Assembly (NCBI GenBank): GCA_028870115.1
Contig: JAGWQH010000073.1
Coordinates: 1-32,680, forward strand
Source of the DNA: Candidatus Methylomirabilota bacterium
Lineage (GTDB): Bacteria; Methylomirabilota; Methylomirabilia; Methylomirabilales; Methylomirabilaceae
DNA length: 32,680 nt
Direction of reading: 5' to 3'
Both the position numbers and the translations under genes were made by a program. Of the stretch, positions 8,144-16,949 are shown in pieces. Numbering within the stretch: position 1 is the stretch's first letter; every line of letters begins with the position of its first letter. The notes below the pieces were generated by a model. It worked only from the letters and a program-made list of their open reading frames with translations, was not told where the DNA came from and made no database searches.

Positions 8144-8429
8144 GATCCTGTTTGGCCTCTACATCTTCATGCTGGCCGCGTTTCTTGGATTGCAGGTCAT
8201 CTCAAAGGTCCCGCCGCTGCTTCACACGCCCCTGATGTCTGCGACGAACGCGATCTCCGGTATTTCGCTGGTCGGCTCGCTGGTGGCGGCTGGAGCCCAT
8301 TACAATCCGGTGAGCACGGCTCTGGGATTCATCGCGGTTACCGCTGCCACGATTAATGTGGTCGGCGGATTCATGATTACGGATCGGATGCTGAAGATGT
8401 TCAAGAAGAAGGAAGGGAAGAAGTCGTGA
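8133..8429 (+). CDS. pntAB: NAD(P) transhydrogenase subunit alpha, part 2 (membrane domain)
   Basis: A 98-residue membrane protein with three predicted helices (ILFGLYIFMLAAFLGLQVI; an HTPLMSATNAISGISLVGS segment; ALGFIAVTAATINVVGGFMI). The HTPLMSxTNAISG motif is characteristic of PntAB. It forms part of the proton channel (domain II) with PntB. ATG 8133 is chosen over the upstream open frame because MQTEILFGLYIF is the family N-terminus and GGAAAGGGG lies just before it. Its TGA overlaps the GTG start of pntB by four bases (GTGA). Confidence 0.95.
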   Translation: MQTEILFGLYIFMLAAFLGLQVISKVPPLLHTPLMSATNAISGISLVGSLVAAGAHYNPVSTALGFIAVTAATINVVGGFMITDRMLKMFKKKEGKKS

Positions 8430-9805
8430 GCGCCGCGCTGATACAGCTTACATACTTCATCGCATCCGCGCTGTTTATTCTGGGGTTGAAGGCCCTGGGC
8501 TCTCCGGAAACAGCCCGGCGAGGCAATCTCTTCGCCGCAGCGGGGATGTTTCTGGCCATCGTGGGGACGCTTGTTCACCGGGATATCGTCAGTTACGAAT
8601 GGATTATCATCGGGATGATCATCGGATCGGCGATCGGGGGCGCCATGGCGATTTTCATGCCGATGACGGCGATGCCCGAGCGGATTGCGCTCTCCCACGC
8701 ATTCGGAGGATTGGCCGCTGCGTTTGTCGGGGTATCCGAATATTATCGCCATGGCGCAGAGATGGAACTCATCCATACTGTGCCTGTCGGGTTTGAGGTC
8801 ATCTTCGGGGCTTTGACCTTTACGGGTAGTCTGATGGCCTTCGGGAAGCTGTCCGGGTGGGTCACCCAGGTTCCAGTGACATATAAGTTTCAGAATCAAT
8901 CAAATCTCTCCCTCTTTGGGATCGTGCTGGCGCTGTACATTGCGTGGCTGTTTACTCCGGCGTATCCAGTTTTATTCTACATCATGCTGGGGCTGGCCTT
9001 CCTGATTGGCGTGCTCATGGTGCTTCCCATCGGTGGGGCGGATATGCCGGTTGTCATCTGCCTGCTCAACTCGTATGCCGGCCTGGCTGCGTCGGCCACA
9101 GGATTCGTCCTGTCGAACAACATCTTGATTATTGCCGGCTCTCTTGATGGAGCCTCGGGCTTCATCCTATCGATTATGATGAGCAAGGCCATGAACCGTT
9201 CTTTCGCGAATGTGCTCTTCGGGGCCTTCGGCTCGGTGGCTGAGACGACTCCTGGGGCCGCGACGTCTGCCGTCGGGAGTGTCAATGAGGGGACGATCGA
9301 CGATGCGGTGACCGTCCTGCGAAACGCGCAACGGGTCATCGTCGTTCCGGGCTACGGAATGGCGGTATCCCAGGCCCAGCACGCTTTGCGGGAGTTAGCC
9401 GACCTGCTGGACTCGGACGGTACCACGGTGAAATACGCGATCCACCCGGTTGCGGGCCGCATGCCGGGCCATATGAATGTTCTCCTGGCCGAGGCCAACG
9501 TTCCGTATGACCAGATCTTCGATCTTGAAGATATCAATGACGAGTTTTCCAAGACGGATGCGGTGATTGTCATCGGCGCGAACGACGTCGTTAATCCTGC
9601 CGCGAAGACCAACCCGTCAAGTCCGATCTACGGTATGCCGGTCCTCAATGTGGAGGAGGCGCGTACGGTCATCGTGCTCAAGCGTAGCATGAGTGCGGGC
9701 TTTGCAGGCATCGACAATGAGCTCTTCGGGCTGCCCAATACCATGATGGTATTCGGTGATGCGAAGCAGACGCTCACAAAGATGGTGCAGGCGCTGAAGA
9801 GTTAG
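8426..9805 (+). CDS. pntB: NAD(P) transhydrogenase subunit beta
   Basis: This subunit contains the rest of the membrane domain and the NADP(H)-binding domain III. The first 270 or so residues hold about eight hydrophobic helices, with conserved segments such as SHAFGGLAAAFVGVSEYY and ICLLNSYAGLAASATGF. After a linker, domain III begins near RVIVVPGYGMAVSQAQHAL and continues with IHPVAGRMPGHMNVLLAEA, VIGANDVVNPAA and the C-terminal KRSMSAGFAGIDNELF. At 459 residues it is complete. The start is GTG 8426, overlapping the pntAB stop. The three genes form a compact operon. Confidence 0.96.
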   Translation: MSAALIQLTYFIASALFILGLKALGSPETARRGNLFAAAGMFLAIVGTLVHRDIVSYEWIIIGMIIGSAIGGAMAIFMPMTAMPERIALSHAFGGLAAAFVGVSEYYRHGAEMELIHTVPVGFEVIFGALTFTGSLMAFGKLSGWVTQVPVTYKFQNQSNLSLFGIVLALYIAWLFTPAYPVLFYIMLGLAFLIGVLMVLPIGGADMPVVICLLNSYAGLAASATGFVLSNNILIIAGSLDGASGFILSIMMSKAMNRSFANVLFGAFGSVAETTPGAATSAVGSVNEGTIDDAVTVLRNAQRVIVVPGYGMAVSQAQHALRELADLLDSDGTTVKYAIHPVAGRMPGHMNVLLAEANVPYDQIFDLEDINDEFSKTDAVIVIGANDVVNPAAKTNPSSPIYGMPVLNVEEARTVIVLKRSMSAGFAGIDNELFGLPNTMMVFGDAKQTLTKMVQALKS

Positions 9806-9929
9806 GGCGTAAGAAACCTTCGCAGCAGATGACCGGATCCTGCGCGCATACCCCTCCCGGGATGAGACAGTACCCGTACTCCACATAATCTGCTGTTGTA
9901 TGCTCCCGCCTCAGCAGAAAGAGGAATCG

Positions 9930-11084
9930 GTGGATATCCTGATCGCAGGAGTCAGCGCGCGCGGCCTGGCGGAGTCAGCGGTTCGGAGCGGACTGGAGCA
10001 TCGGATCGTTGCGATCGACTATTTCGGAGATTTCGATCTGGGGCTGCTGTGCCCGCATCGTTCGATCAAGAGGGACTTGAACCTTCCGTATGACACCCGC
10101 CATCTGATCACGGCATCCTCAGGACTGTCATTTGATGCCCTTGTCTATGTTGCGAATCTGGAAAACCATCCATCAGTGATCGAGGCGGTGGCGAGCGGGA
10201 AGCCGATCCTGGGTAACAGCCCCGCCGTCCTGGCGCCGGTGAGACACCCTGCTCGATTCTTCGGGTTCCTTGCGCAAGCCGGCATCCCTGCGCCTGAGAT
10301 CGCCTTTGACTCTAAGCCTCTCAATTTCGATTCCGACACCATCTGGCTATGCAAACCGCTGCGAAGCGGAGGTGGGCACGGGATCGCTCCTTACCTACCC
10401 GGAAGTCACCTTGGGGTTGATTGTTTTCTGCAAGAGTACCTGGACGGCCTGCCATGCGGCGCGGTGTTCGCTGCGAATGGCAGGGATGCATGTCTGTTGG
10501 GTATCTCCGAACAGCTTATTGGCAGAAATGAGTTCGGAGCGGACGGCTTTCGCTACTGCGGGAGTATTCTCGGACCCATCGGGGCAGGGCAGGCCGAATG
10601 GGGCGACCTCGTGGAGAGCATACGACTGATTGTTCGCGCCATCACCCGAGAGTTTCATCTTGTGGGCGTCAACGGGATTGATTTCATCCTGAAGGGCAAG
10701 ACCGTCTATCCGATTGAGGTCAATCCCCGCTACACCGCCTCGATGGAGCTGGTCGAATGGGCCTATAGCCTGAATATCTTTAAGACACATCTCGACGCCT
10801 GCCAGGGCAAACTCCCCGACTTTGACCTCCTGGCCCATCCCGGCGCGGGCTACTTGGGTAAAGCTATTTCCTTCGCTGTTCAGACGCTGGTCTTCCATGA
10901 TCCACGGTGGTGGTTCGATCGGGGCGCTCGAGATCTGCCGCTTGACGGGGAACAGATCGGACAGGGGAAGCCGGTCTGCACGCTCTTCTCACGCGGACAA
11001 AGCCGGTTGGAGTGCTATAATCGGCTCGCGCGCACCGCCGCCGAGGTGGAACGGACATGCCTGCAGGCTACGACGTTGATATGA
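9930..11084 (+). CDS. ATP-grasp carboxylate-amine ligase family protein
   Basis: ATP-grasp enzymes join a carboxylate to an amine or thiol via an acyl-phosphate. The ATP-grasp core is visible: a lysine followed by a glycine-rich loop (CKPLRSGGGHGIAPY), the adenine-contact region FLQEYLDGLPCGAVF, and the metal ligands in GVNGIDFILKGKTVYPIEVNPR (Asp, then Glu and Asn). The N-terminal half has a Rossmann-like start, VDILIAGVSARGLAESAV. The frame is open from ATG 9900, but GTG 9930 is preferred because AGAGGA lies four bases before it. The fold and motifs resemble the group containing the archaeal tyramine-glutamate ligase MfnD, but the substrate cannot be read from sequence. It overlaps the decarboxylase gene, so the two probably act together. 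Confidence 0.8.
   Translation: MDILIAGVSARGLAESAVRSGLEHRIVAIDYFGDFDLGLLCPHRSIKRDLNLPYDTRHLITASSGLSFDALVYVANLENHPSVIEAVASGKPILGNSPAVLAPVRHPARFFGFLAQAGIPAPEIAFDSKPLNFDSDTIWLCKPLRSGGGHGIAPYLPGSHLGVDCFLQEYLDGLPCGAVFAANGRDACLLGISEQLIGRNEFGADGFRYCGSILGPIGAGQAEWGDLVESIRLIVRAITREFHLVGVNGIDFILKGKTVYPIEVNPRYTASMELVEWAYSLNIFKTHLDACQGKLPDFDLLAHPGAGYLGKAISFAVQTLVFHDPRWWFDRGARDLPLDGEQIGQGKPVCTLFSRGQSRLECYNRLARTAAEVERTCLQATTLI
11013..11021 (+). promoter_or_regulatory. Candidate internal extended -10 promoter
   Basis: A perfect TGCTATAAT lies within the 3' end of the ATP-grasp gene, 36 bases upstream of the decarboxylase start. No good -35 is present, but an extended -10 may not need one. It could allow separate expression of the decarboxylase. 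Confidence 0.4.
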
Positions 11085-12388
11085 CAAAAAATGTGACCCG
11101 CGATATACGTCTTTTTGCGTCATCGGCTACGCGCCGCCTTCTCACTCAGGACGGCCCGTTTCACGTGGAGGGCGGAGAGGTGTGGATCGAAAACCTTTCA
11201 TGCCGGGAGCTTGTGAAACCGCTCGGCACGCCGCTCCTGGTCTATTCGGCAGCGCGCTTGCGCGATAACATTGCGGAGGTGACAGCCGCTGCCAATACGT
11301 CCGCTTGGCCGGTCCGCATCCACTTCGCCCTGAAGGCATGCTATCTGGCGGGAGTCGTATCACTTCTCCAGAAGGGCGGGTTGAATGTCGAGGTCATGTC
11401 GGAATATGAGTACCTGCTGGCCAGGCGGATCGGCTTTTCCCCGGCTCAGGTCGTCGTGAACGGTCCGGCCAAGCGATCGGAATTCCTGGAGCGCGCTGTC
11501 ACCGATGGCGTGTCGCTCATCAATGTCGAGTCGCTGTCAGAGATCGCGTTTCTCCAGAGCCTGGGCCGACGACTTGGGAAGACGATTGAGGTGGGCATCA
11601 GGATCAACCCTCTCCTGTCACGGCGCCACCGTGGACCATTCACCCCTCCTGGATCAAAGTTTGGCTTTGACGTGCCCGGCGGCGAGGCGGCAGGCGCGGT
11701 GCGAAGAATCGTCGCATCGCGTTCCCTCTCTCTTCGGGCGGTGCATTGCCACAGCTATACCAGGCAATACAGGCCCGATGCGCATCGGGCCTGCGTGGCC
11801 GCAGTGGTGAAGTTTCTTCGGCGGCTGGAGGCCGACCTGGGGATCCGGATCCCCGTTCTCGATTTCGGGGGCGGATTTGGCAGTCGCTATCTCATGGAGG
11901 CTCAGGGACAGACATTCCAACATTTCATTCGCGAGATGCTGGATCCGCTTCGCGGCCTGCCTGGCGAACGACAGGTAATCGTTGAGCCCGGACGGTATCT
12001 GGTCAACGACGCTGCCGCATGCCTGACGAGCGTACTGGCATGTAAGCAAACAGCTCACAGACGCTGGACACTGGTGGATGCGGGCCGAAATATCTTACCG
12101 CCTCGCGAAAACGCTGAATATGTCGTTACGGCGTGTCAAGTGTCATCGGGGCGAACCCTGTATCACGTCGGTGATTTCCTGTGTGTCCCGTCGGAGCCCG
12201 TTCCGCTTTTGCTGGTTAGCGGGGTGATGAGGCCAGGTGATCTGCTCGCGGTGTTCAACGCCGGAGCCTACACCTTTTCCATGGCCCACAACTTCGGGGA
12301 GCCGATTCCGAATGCGATTTTGGTCGACAAAGGTGAGCGAACCTGGCTGTTTAAGAAGCGATCCGTTGAAGAGCAATTCATGAGATAA
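11057..12388 (+). CDS. PLP-dependent decarboxylase, diaminopimelate/ornithine decarboxylase family (fold type III)
   Basis: This family decarboxylates amino acids using pyridoxal phosphate in an alanine-racemase-like barrel. The PLP lysine is K93 in HFALKACYLAGVVSLL. The phosphate-binding glycine loop is VLDFGGGFGSRY, EPGRYLVNDAA follows, and a C-terminal cysteine region, HVGDFLCVPSEPV, corresponds to the substrate-binding loop of LysA. The ending (NAGAYTFSMAHNFGEPIPNAILV) is typical. At 443 residues it is normal. ATG 11057 is chosen because GAGGTGG precedes it at the right distance; ATG 11081, forming ATGA with the upstream stop, is an alternative. The SGG and CESTD-type motifs of true LysA are altered, so the substrate may not be diaminopimelate. 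Context pairs it with the ATP-grasp ligase. Confidence 0.82.
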   Translation: MPAGYDVDMTKNVTRDIRLFASSATRRLLTQDGPFHVEGGEVWIENLSCRELVKPLGTPLLVYSAARLRDNIAEVTAAANTSAWPVRIHFALKACYLAGVVSLLQKGGLNVEVMSEYEYLLARRIGFSPAQVVVNGPAKRSEFLERAVTDGVSLINVESLSEIAFLQSLGRRLGKTIEVGIRINPLLSRRHRGPFTPPGSKFGFDVPGGEAAGAVRRIVASRSLSLRAVHCHSYTRQYRPDAHRACVAAVVKFLRRLEADLGIRIPVLDFGGGFGSRYLMEAQGQTFQHFIREMLDPLRGLPGERQVIVEPGRYLVNDAAACLTSVLACKQTAHRRWTLVDAGRNILPPRENAEYVVTACQVSSGRTLYHVGDFLCVPSEPVPLLLVSGVMRPGDLLAVFNAGAYTFSMAHNFGEPIPNAILVDKGERTWLFKKRSVEEQFMR

Positions 12389-12435
12389 GGCGATACGCTC
12401 ACTTGACACATAGGGAGGCGTACCACGTAACGGGG

Positions 12436-14625
12436 ATGAGGGAACGCATCGTGCTGGCAGCGAAGGCAAAGTCCAGGTCGTATTCAATGATCATCGCTGT
12501 AGCGGGGCTTGTCGCCCTCGGCGCCCTCATACCGCTGTCCCCAGTGGCGTGGGGAGCCGATGCCGACTCGCCGGCGGCAAGTGGACCAGAGGAGACGGTT
12601 CGCCTGGAACCGGTTGTGGTCTCCGCCAGTCGAGTCGAACAGCGACTACGGGACGTCCCGGCCAATGTGACGGTCATCACACGGGAAGATATCGAACAAT
12701 CACCGGCCAGAACGGTGGATGATCTGCTGCGACAGGTCCCGGGGTTCAGTCTGTTCCGGCGCAGCAGCAGCCTGGTCACCCATCCGACGACACAGGGGGT
12801 CTCCCTTCGCGGGATCGGACCTAGCGGGGTAAGTCGGACGCTGGTGCTGTTGGACGGGGTCCCGCTCAACGATCCGTTCGGCGGGTGGGTCTACTGGAGC
12901 AACGTGCCGCTGGAGAGTATTGAGCGCATTGAGGTGACGCGTGGCGGCGGCTCCGGCGTCTACGGCAACTACGCGATGGGTGGCGTCATCAACATCATCA
13001 CCAGGCGGCCGGAGGCGCGGGTCGCTCAAGCCAAGCTTGATCTCGGAAATCGGGACACTGTAGATGCCAACCTGTTGGCAAGCCACGTGACCGGCCCATG
13101 GGGTGTCTCTCTCGAAGGCCGGTTCTTTGATACTGATGGTTATAAGATCGTCCGAAAGGATCAACGTGGAAAGATAGATGTCAATGCCAACTCCAGCGAC
13201 AAGACCTTTAACGGCCGGGTAGAGTACACCCCTTCCCTGGCTTCCTCGCTCTTTCTCGCCGGTAGCTTTTTTCGAGAGGATCGCGGCAACGGGACCCCGC
13301 TTCAGAATAATGAGACTGAGACGGGCTATGTGGCGACCGGAGGCCGGCTAAAAACCGCCGACGGCAGCGACTGGCAGCTCACAACCTTCTCTCACCTGCA
13401 GACGTTTAACAGTACGTTCACCTCTGCGGCTCCCGATCGGAACTCGGAAACCCCGGCGCTCAATCAGTTCGATGTCCCCTCAGCCGATGCAGGGGCAAAC
13501 CTGCAGTGGTCGAAACAGATCTTTCAGTTTCATCTGCTGACGGCCGGTACCGATCTGAGATGGATCGAGGGCGAAACAAACGAAGACTTCACATTCAGCC
13601 AGACCCTGGGTGACTTCACCCGACGGCGGAAGGCGGGAGGAGAACAGCTCTTAACGGGCGCCTACCTTCAGGATATTTTCACCCCCGCACCTGGATGGCA
13701 GGTGACGATTGCCGGCCGATTCGACTCCTGGCAAAGTTTCAATGCCGCTCGTGTTGAGAGGAATAAACAGACGGGGGCGATCACCAGGGATAACCAGTTC
13801 GACAATCGGGATGAGTTCGCCTTTAGCCCCAAGGTGGCTCTTCTCTACCATGCTACCGATCAACTCTCACTGAGAAGCTCGTTTTACAAGGGGTTTCGAG
13901 CGCCGACCATCAATGAACTCTTTCGGCCATTCAGGGTCCGGAACGACATTACTGAAGCCAACGCAGATCTGAATCCGGAACGGTTGATCGGTGGAGAGGT
14001 CGGGATGGACTATGCCATTATGAGTAACCTTCTGAGTCGGCTGACCGCTTTTTGGAACGAGGTGAAGGACCCGATCGTCAACGTCACCAAGGGAATCGGT
14101 CAAGGGGCGACCGTAGATCCTTGCGGCTTTGTCCCGGCCGGCGGCGTCTGCCGCCAGCGGCAAAACCTGGACAGAACGCGGATCAGAGGGATCGAGGCCG
14201 AGTTGGAGTATCGTCCGTTTCTGCGTTGGACCTTCTCAGGCAGTTATCTCTATAACAACACTCAAGTCGTAAGCGCTCCAACCCAGCCGGAGTTGGAGGG
14301 GAAAAGGATCGCCCAGGTGCCGAGGCATCAGTTTACCTTGAAACTGGGCTATACCAACCCGGCCCTCATCAACTTTTACGTCCAGGGGCGATTTGTCGGG
14401 GACCAATTCGAGGATGACCTCAATTCGCTGAAGCTCGGCGACTACTTTGTGGTGGACCTCATGCTCTGGCGGCCGATCCCTCTCCCCAAGCTGTCCGCGG
14501 GAGAAATTTTCCTGGCGGTGGAAAACCTCTTCGACAGGACGTATGAGGCCGGCAAGACGGCCGATGGCGTCGTCACCATCGGCGCCCCCGTGCTGGTCCA
14601 CGGCGGTGTCAGGGTTCGGTTCTGA
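12436..14625 (+). CDS. TonB-dependent outer-membrane receptor (first of two)
   Basis: A 729-residue outer-membrane beta-barrel for energised import of a scarce ligand. After a signal peptide (hydrophobic segment MIIAVAGLVALGALIPLSPVAWG) comes the TonB-box-like EPVVVSASR. The plug follows: VPANVTVITREDIEQSPA, DDLLRQVPG, LRGIGPSG, VLLDGVPLNDP, IERIEVTRGGGSGVYGNYA and GGVINIITRR. The barrel ends in aromatic F (VHGGVRVRF). The plug resembles the BtuB/CirA group. The frame is open from TTG 12403, but ATG 12436 gives a normal signal peptide; the ribosome site is weak either way. It follows the decarboxylase by 47 bases and precedes a second receptor by 22 bases. The ligand is unknown: a lanthanide chelate, copper chelate or corrinoid would all suit the setting. 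Confidence 0.93.
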   Translation: MRERIVLAAKAKSRSYSMIIAVAGLVALGALIPLSPVAWGADADSPAASGPEETVRLEPVVVSASRVEQRLRDVPANVTVITREDIEQSPARTVDDLLRQVPGFSLFRRSSSLVTHPTTQGVSLRGIGPSGVSRTLVLLDGVPLNDPFGGWVYWSNVPLESIERIEVTRGGGSGVYGNYAMGGVINIITRRPEARVAQAKLDLGNRDTVDANLLASHVTGPWGVSLEGRFFDTDGYKIVRKDQRGKIDVNANSSDKTFNGRVEYTPSLASSLFLAGSFFREDRGNGTPLQNNETETGYVATGGRLKTADGSDWQLTTFSHLQTFNSTFTSAAPDRNSETPALNQFDVPSADAGANLQWSKQIFQFHLLTAGTDLRWIEGETNEDFTFSQTLGDFTRRRKAGGEQLLTGAYLQDIFTPAPGWQVTIAGRFDSWQSFNAARVERNKQTGAITRDNQFDNRDEFAFSPKVALLYHATDQLSLRSSFYKGFRAPTINELFRPFRVRNDITEANADLNPERLIGGEVGMDYAIMSNLLSRLTAFWNEVKDPIVNVTKGIGQGATVDPCGFVPAGGVCRQRQNLDRTRIRGIEAELEYRPFLRWTFSGSYLYNNTQVVSAPTQPELEGKRIAQVPRHQFTLKLGYTNPALINFYVQGRFVGDQFEDDLNSLKLGDYFVVDLMLWRPIPLPKLSAGEIFLAVENLFDRTYEAGKTADGVVTIGAPVLVHGGVRVRF

Positions 14626-14647
14626 AGTAAGGGTGTGTGATCACCCT

Positions 14648-16882
14648 ATGCCATGGCATCGGCTTCGTGCTGCGGCGGTGTTCGGGATCTGGCTCGTTCT
14701 CAGCCCCGCCGAGGCGCAAGCTCAGGGTGCGGAGGCAGAGCCTGAGATTGTCCCGCTTCCGGAGATCGTGGTTACCGCGCCGACCCGCCTTGCCGAGGTT
14801 CCGCTTCCACTGGCGGAAATTCCTGCCAGCGTCCAGGTCATTACGGGCGACGAGATTGAGCGATCGCAAGTGCTCACTCTCCAGGACGTGATGCAGCAGC
14901 TTCCAGGGGTGCATCTGAACGACCAACAGGGTAACTCCATCCAGTTTGATCTCTCCTTACGAGGCTTTACCGGGACCTCGGTGACCGGCGTCCCGCAGGG
15001 AATCAGCGTCTTCATTGACGGGGTTCGGGTAAACGAACCGGCCGTCGAGGAGATCAATTTCGATCTGCTTCCGCTTGACGACATTGAACGGGTCGAGCTG
15101 ATTCGCGGCCCGATGGCGGTCTTCGGCAGGAACAGCCTGGCTGGGTCCATAAACATTATCACGCGACGCGGTGGTGAGGAACGGGAGATTGTGCCCGAGA
15201 TGTCGGGCGGCAGCTTCGGGCGCCGAAAGGCTGAGGGGCGCATCAGCGGAACCGCCGGGCCAATCGACTACTATTTTTCCGGCAGCCAGTTCAATGAGGA
15301 TGGCTGGAGGGATCAGTCCGACGGCCGCCTCTCGAAAGGTTTCGGGAAGCTCGGATTCCGTCAGGGCGGCACCGACATCACCCTCTCCTACCAGTTTCAG
15401 AACAACAGGATTTCGCAGTCCGGGACATTGCCCGAGAGCATCCTGAAGATGGATCGAACGCAGAACTTTACAGCGGGAGATTTCTTTAATCCAAATCTCC
15501 ACATGGGTATTCTCAACATCCACCAGCGGCTCGGAGGGGGCTTCTCTCTTGCCCTCAACGGGTTCGTCAGAAAGCTCGACACCGAGCAGTTCAACGTGAG
15601 TCTTCTCAGCGAAAACACCCGCTTGTTTAACGACACGCGCTCAGGCGGTGGGACGGTTCAACTGGCGCATGAGGGGCGTTTCTGGGGGCGTAAAAATACC
15701 CTGACCTTTGGGGCTGAGGGTGCGCGTCACGACGTCGATATCCGGGTGTTCCAGGAGCAGAACGATCAATCTCGTCAGCAATGTCAAGCGGGGGCGCTCG
15801 CCGCAGGGCAAGATCCGAATAACGCATGTCCGGAGAAGGCGCTTACCTCCGTCCTCTCCGATAAGCAGGATACGGTTGCGGCCTATATCCAGGATACCGC
15901 CGAACTGGGCCGCGGTCTGTTGCTGTCCAGTGACAATCTGTTCTTCACTGGGGCGCTGCGAGCCGACTATGTGCGGCACAATATCACCGATTCAAGTCCT
16001 GAAGAGCCGGGCAAGGCCTCGGGGAGAGCCTCGTTTAGTCGGGTCCTCCCCAGGGCTGGTATCAACTACAATCTTTCGGATAGCTACGGGCTCTATTTCT
16101 CATATTCACAAGGGTTTCGAGTGCCGGCATTCCTGGAGTTGACCTGCGCTCAACCCGACTCTCCTTGCGTCGGTTTGCAGGCGGGAGTGGCCCCGGATAC
16201 CGGTTTCTTCAAGCTCAGTCCCGTCCGGGCCAACAACTACGAAGTGGGCTTCCGAGCGCGCCCCCTGCCTTGGTTGGAGGGGAGCCTTGCGCTCTACCGG
16301 ACCGACGTCAGGGATGACATCTTTTCGGTAACTGATCCAGCCAAGCTCACGGTCTTTTTCCAGAACGTCGGCAACACCAGACGGCAAGGAATCGAATTCG
16401 GTCTGCGCGGGATCTTTCGAAATGTTCTGGAACCGTACGTGAACTATGCACTCACCCGGGCGATATTTCGGAATACCATCCAACTCGCCTCGCCACGGAC
16501 GCCAGGTATTCCTCAGCAGGTGGACGCGGGGAATGACATCCCCATGACCCCAAACCATCGGGTGAATGCTGGGCTCCGCTACCATTTGTACCGATGGCTG
16601 ACCCTTTCGCTTGACCTGAGCTACGTCGGCGACCAGTTCCTCCGAGGCGACGAGTCAAACACCCAGCCGAAGCTCGACGACTATGTAGTCTTGAACGCCG
16701 GCCTCGATCTCCACTGGCGGCGCTTCGCGGGATTCGTGAAGATCAACAATCTGACCAACAACCGCTATGAGACGTTTGGGACCTTCGCTCCCAACGCGAA
16801 GGCTGTCGGAGAGCCAATCGAGCGCTTCCTGAACCCGGCTCCGCCCATCAATGTCCTGGTCGGCGCCAGTTACCGATTCTAA
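14648..16882 (+). CDS. TonB-dependent outer-membrane receptor (second of two)
   Basis: A 744-residue receptor with a signal peptide (AAAVFGIWLVLSPAEAQA) and a TonB-box-like segment, PEIVVTAPTRL. The plug contains IPASVQVITGDEIERSQ, LQDVMQQLPGVHLN, LRGFTGTSVTGVPQGIS, VFIDGVRVNEPAVEEINF and a closing SINIITRRGG. The barrel contains two long loops with cysteines (QQCQAGALAAGQDPNNACPEK and a CAQPDSPC segment) and ends in YRF. The frame is open further upstream inside the previous gene, but ATG 14648 (MPWHRLRAAAVFG) is the sensible start. The two receptors differ clearly in sequence, so this is not a recent duplication. It is followed by tonB. Confidence 0.93.
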   Translation: MPWHRLRAAAVFGIWLVLSPAEAQAQGAEAEPEIVPLPEIVVTAPTRLAEVPLPLAEIPASVQVITGDEIERSQVLTLQDVMQQLPGVHLNDQQGNSIQFDLSLRGFTGTSVTGVPQGISVFIDGVRVNEPAVEEINFDLLPLDDIERVELIRGPMAVFGRNSLAGSINIITRRGGEEREIVPEMSGGSFGRRKAEGRISGTAGPIDYYFSGSQFNEDGWRDQSDGRLSKGFGKLGFRQGGTDITLSYQFQNNRISQSGTLPESILKMDRTQNFTAGDFFNPNLHMGILNIHQRLGGGFSLALNGFVRKLDTEQFNVSLLSENTRLFNDTRSGGGTVQLAHEGRFWGRKNTLTFGAEGARHDVDIRVFQEQNDQSRQQCQAGALAAGQDPNNACPEKALTSVLSDKQDTVAAYIQDTAELGRGLLLSSDNLFFTGALRADYVRHNITDSSPEEPGKASGRASFSRVLPRAGINYNLSDSYGLYFSYSQGFRVPAFLELTCAQPDSPCVGLQAGVAPDTGFFKLSPVRANNYEVGFRARPLPWLEGSLALYRTDVRDDIFSVTDPAKLTVFFQNVGNTRRQGIEFGLRGIFRNVLEPYVNYALTRAIFRNTIQLASPRTPGIPQQVDAGNDIPMTPNHRVNAGLRYHLYRWLTLSLDLSYVGDQFLRGDESNTQPKLDDYVVLNAGLDLHWRRFAGFVKINNLTNNRYETFGTFAPNAKAVGEPIERFLNPAPPINVLVGASYRF

Positions 16883-16937
16883 GATCACTGAGGCAGATGT
16901 AAGGAAAAAACTCTTCTCTTGCTTTGGGCGTATCCGC

Positions 16938-16943
16938 TATAAT
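16938..16943 (+). promoter_or_regulatory. Perfect -10 box immediately upstream of tonB
   Basis: TATAAT in the context CCGCTATAATTATTGTATG. No good -35 was found. The expected transcription start falls on or next to the tonB ATG at 16950, which also lacks a Shine-Dalgarno sequence, so a leaderless message is possible. Confidence 0.45.
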
Positions 16944-16949
16944 TATTGT

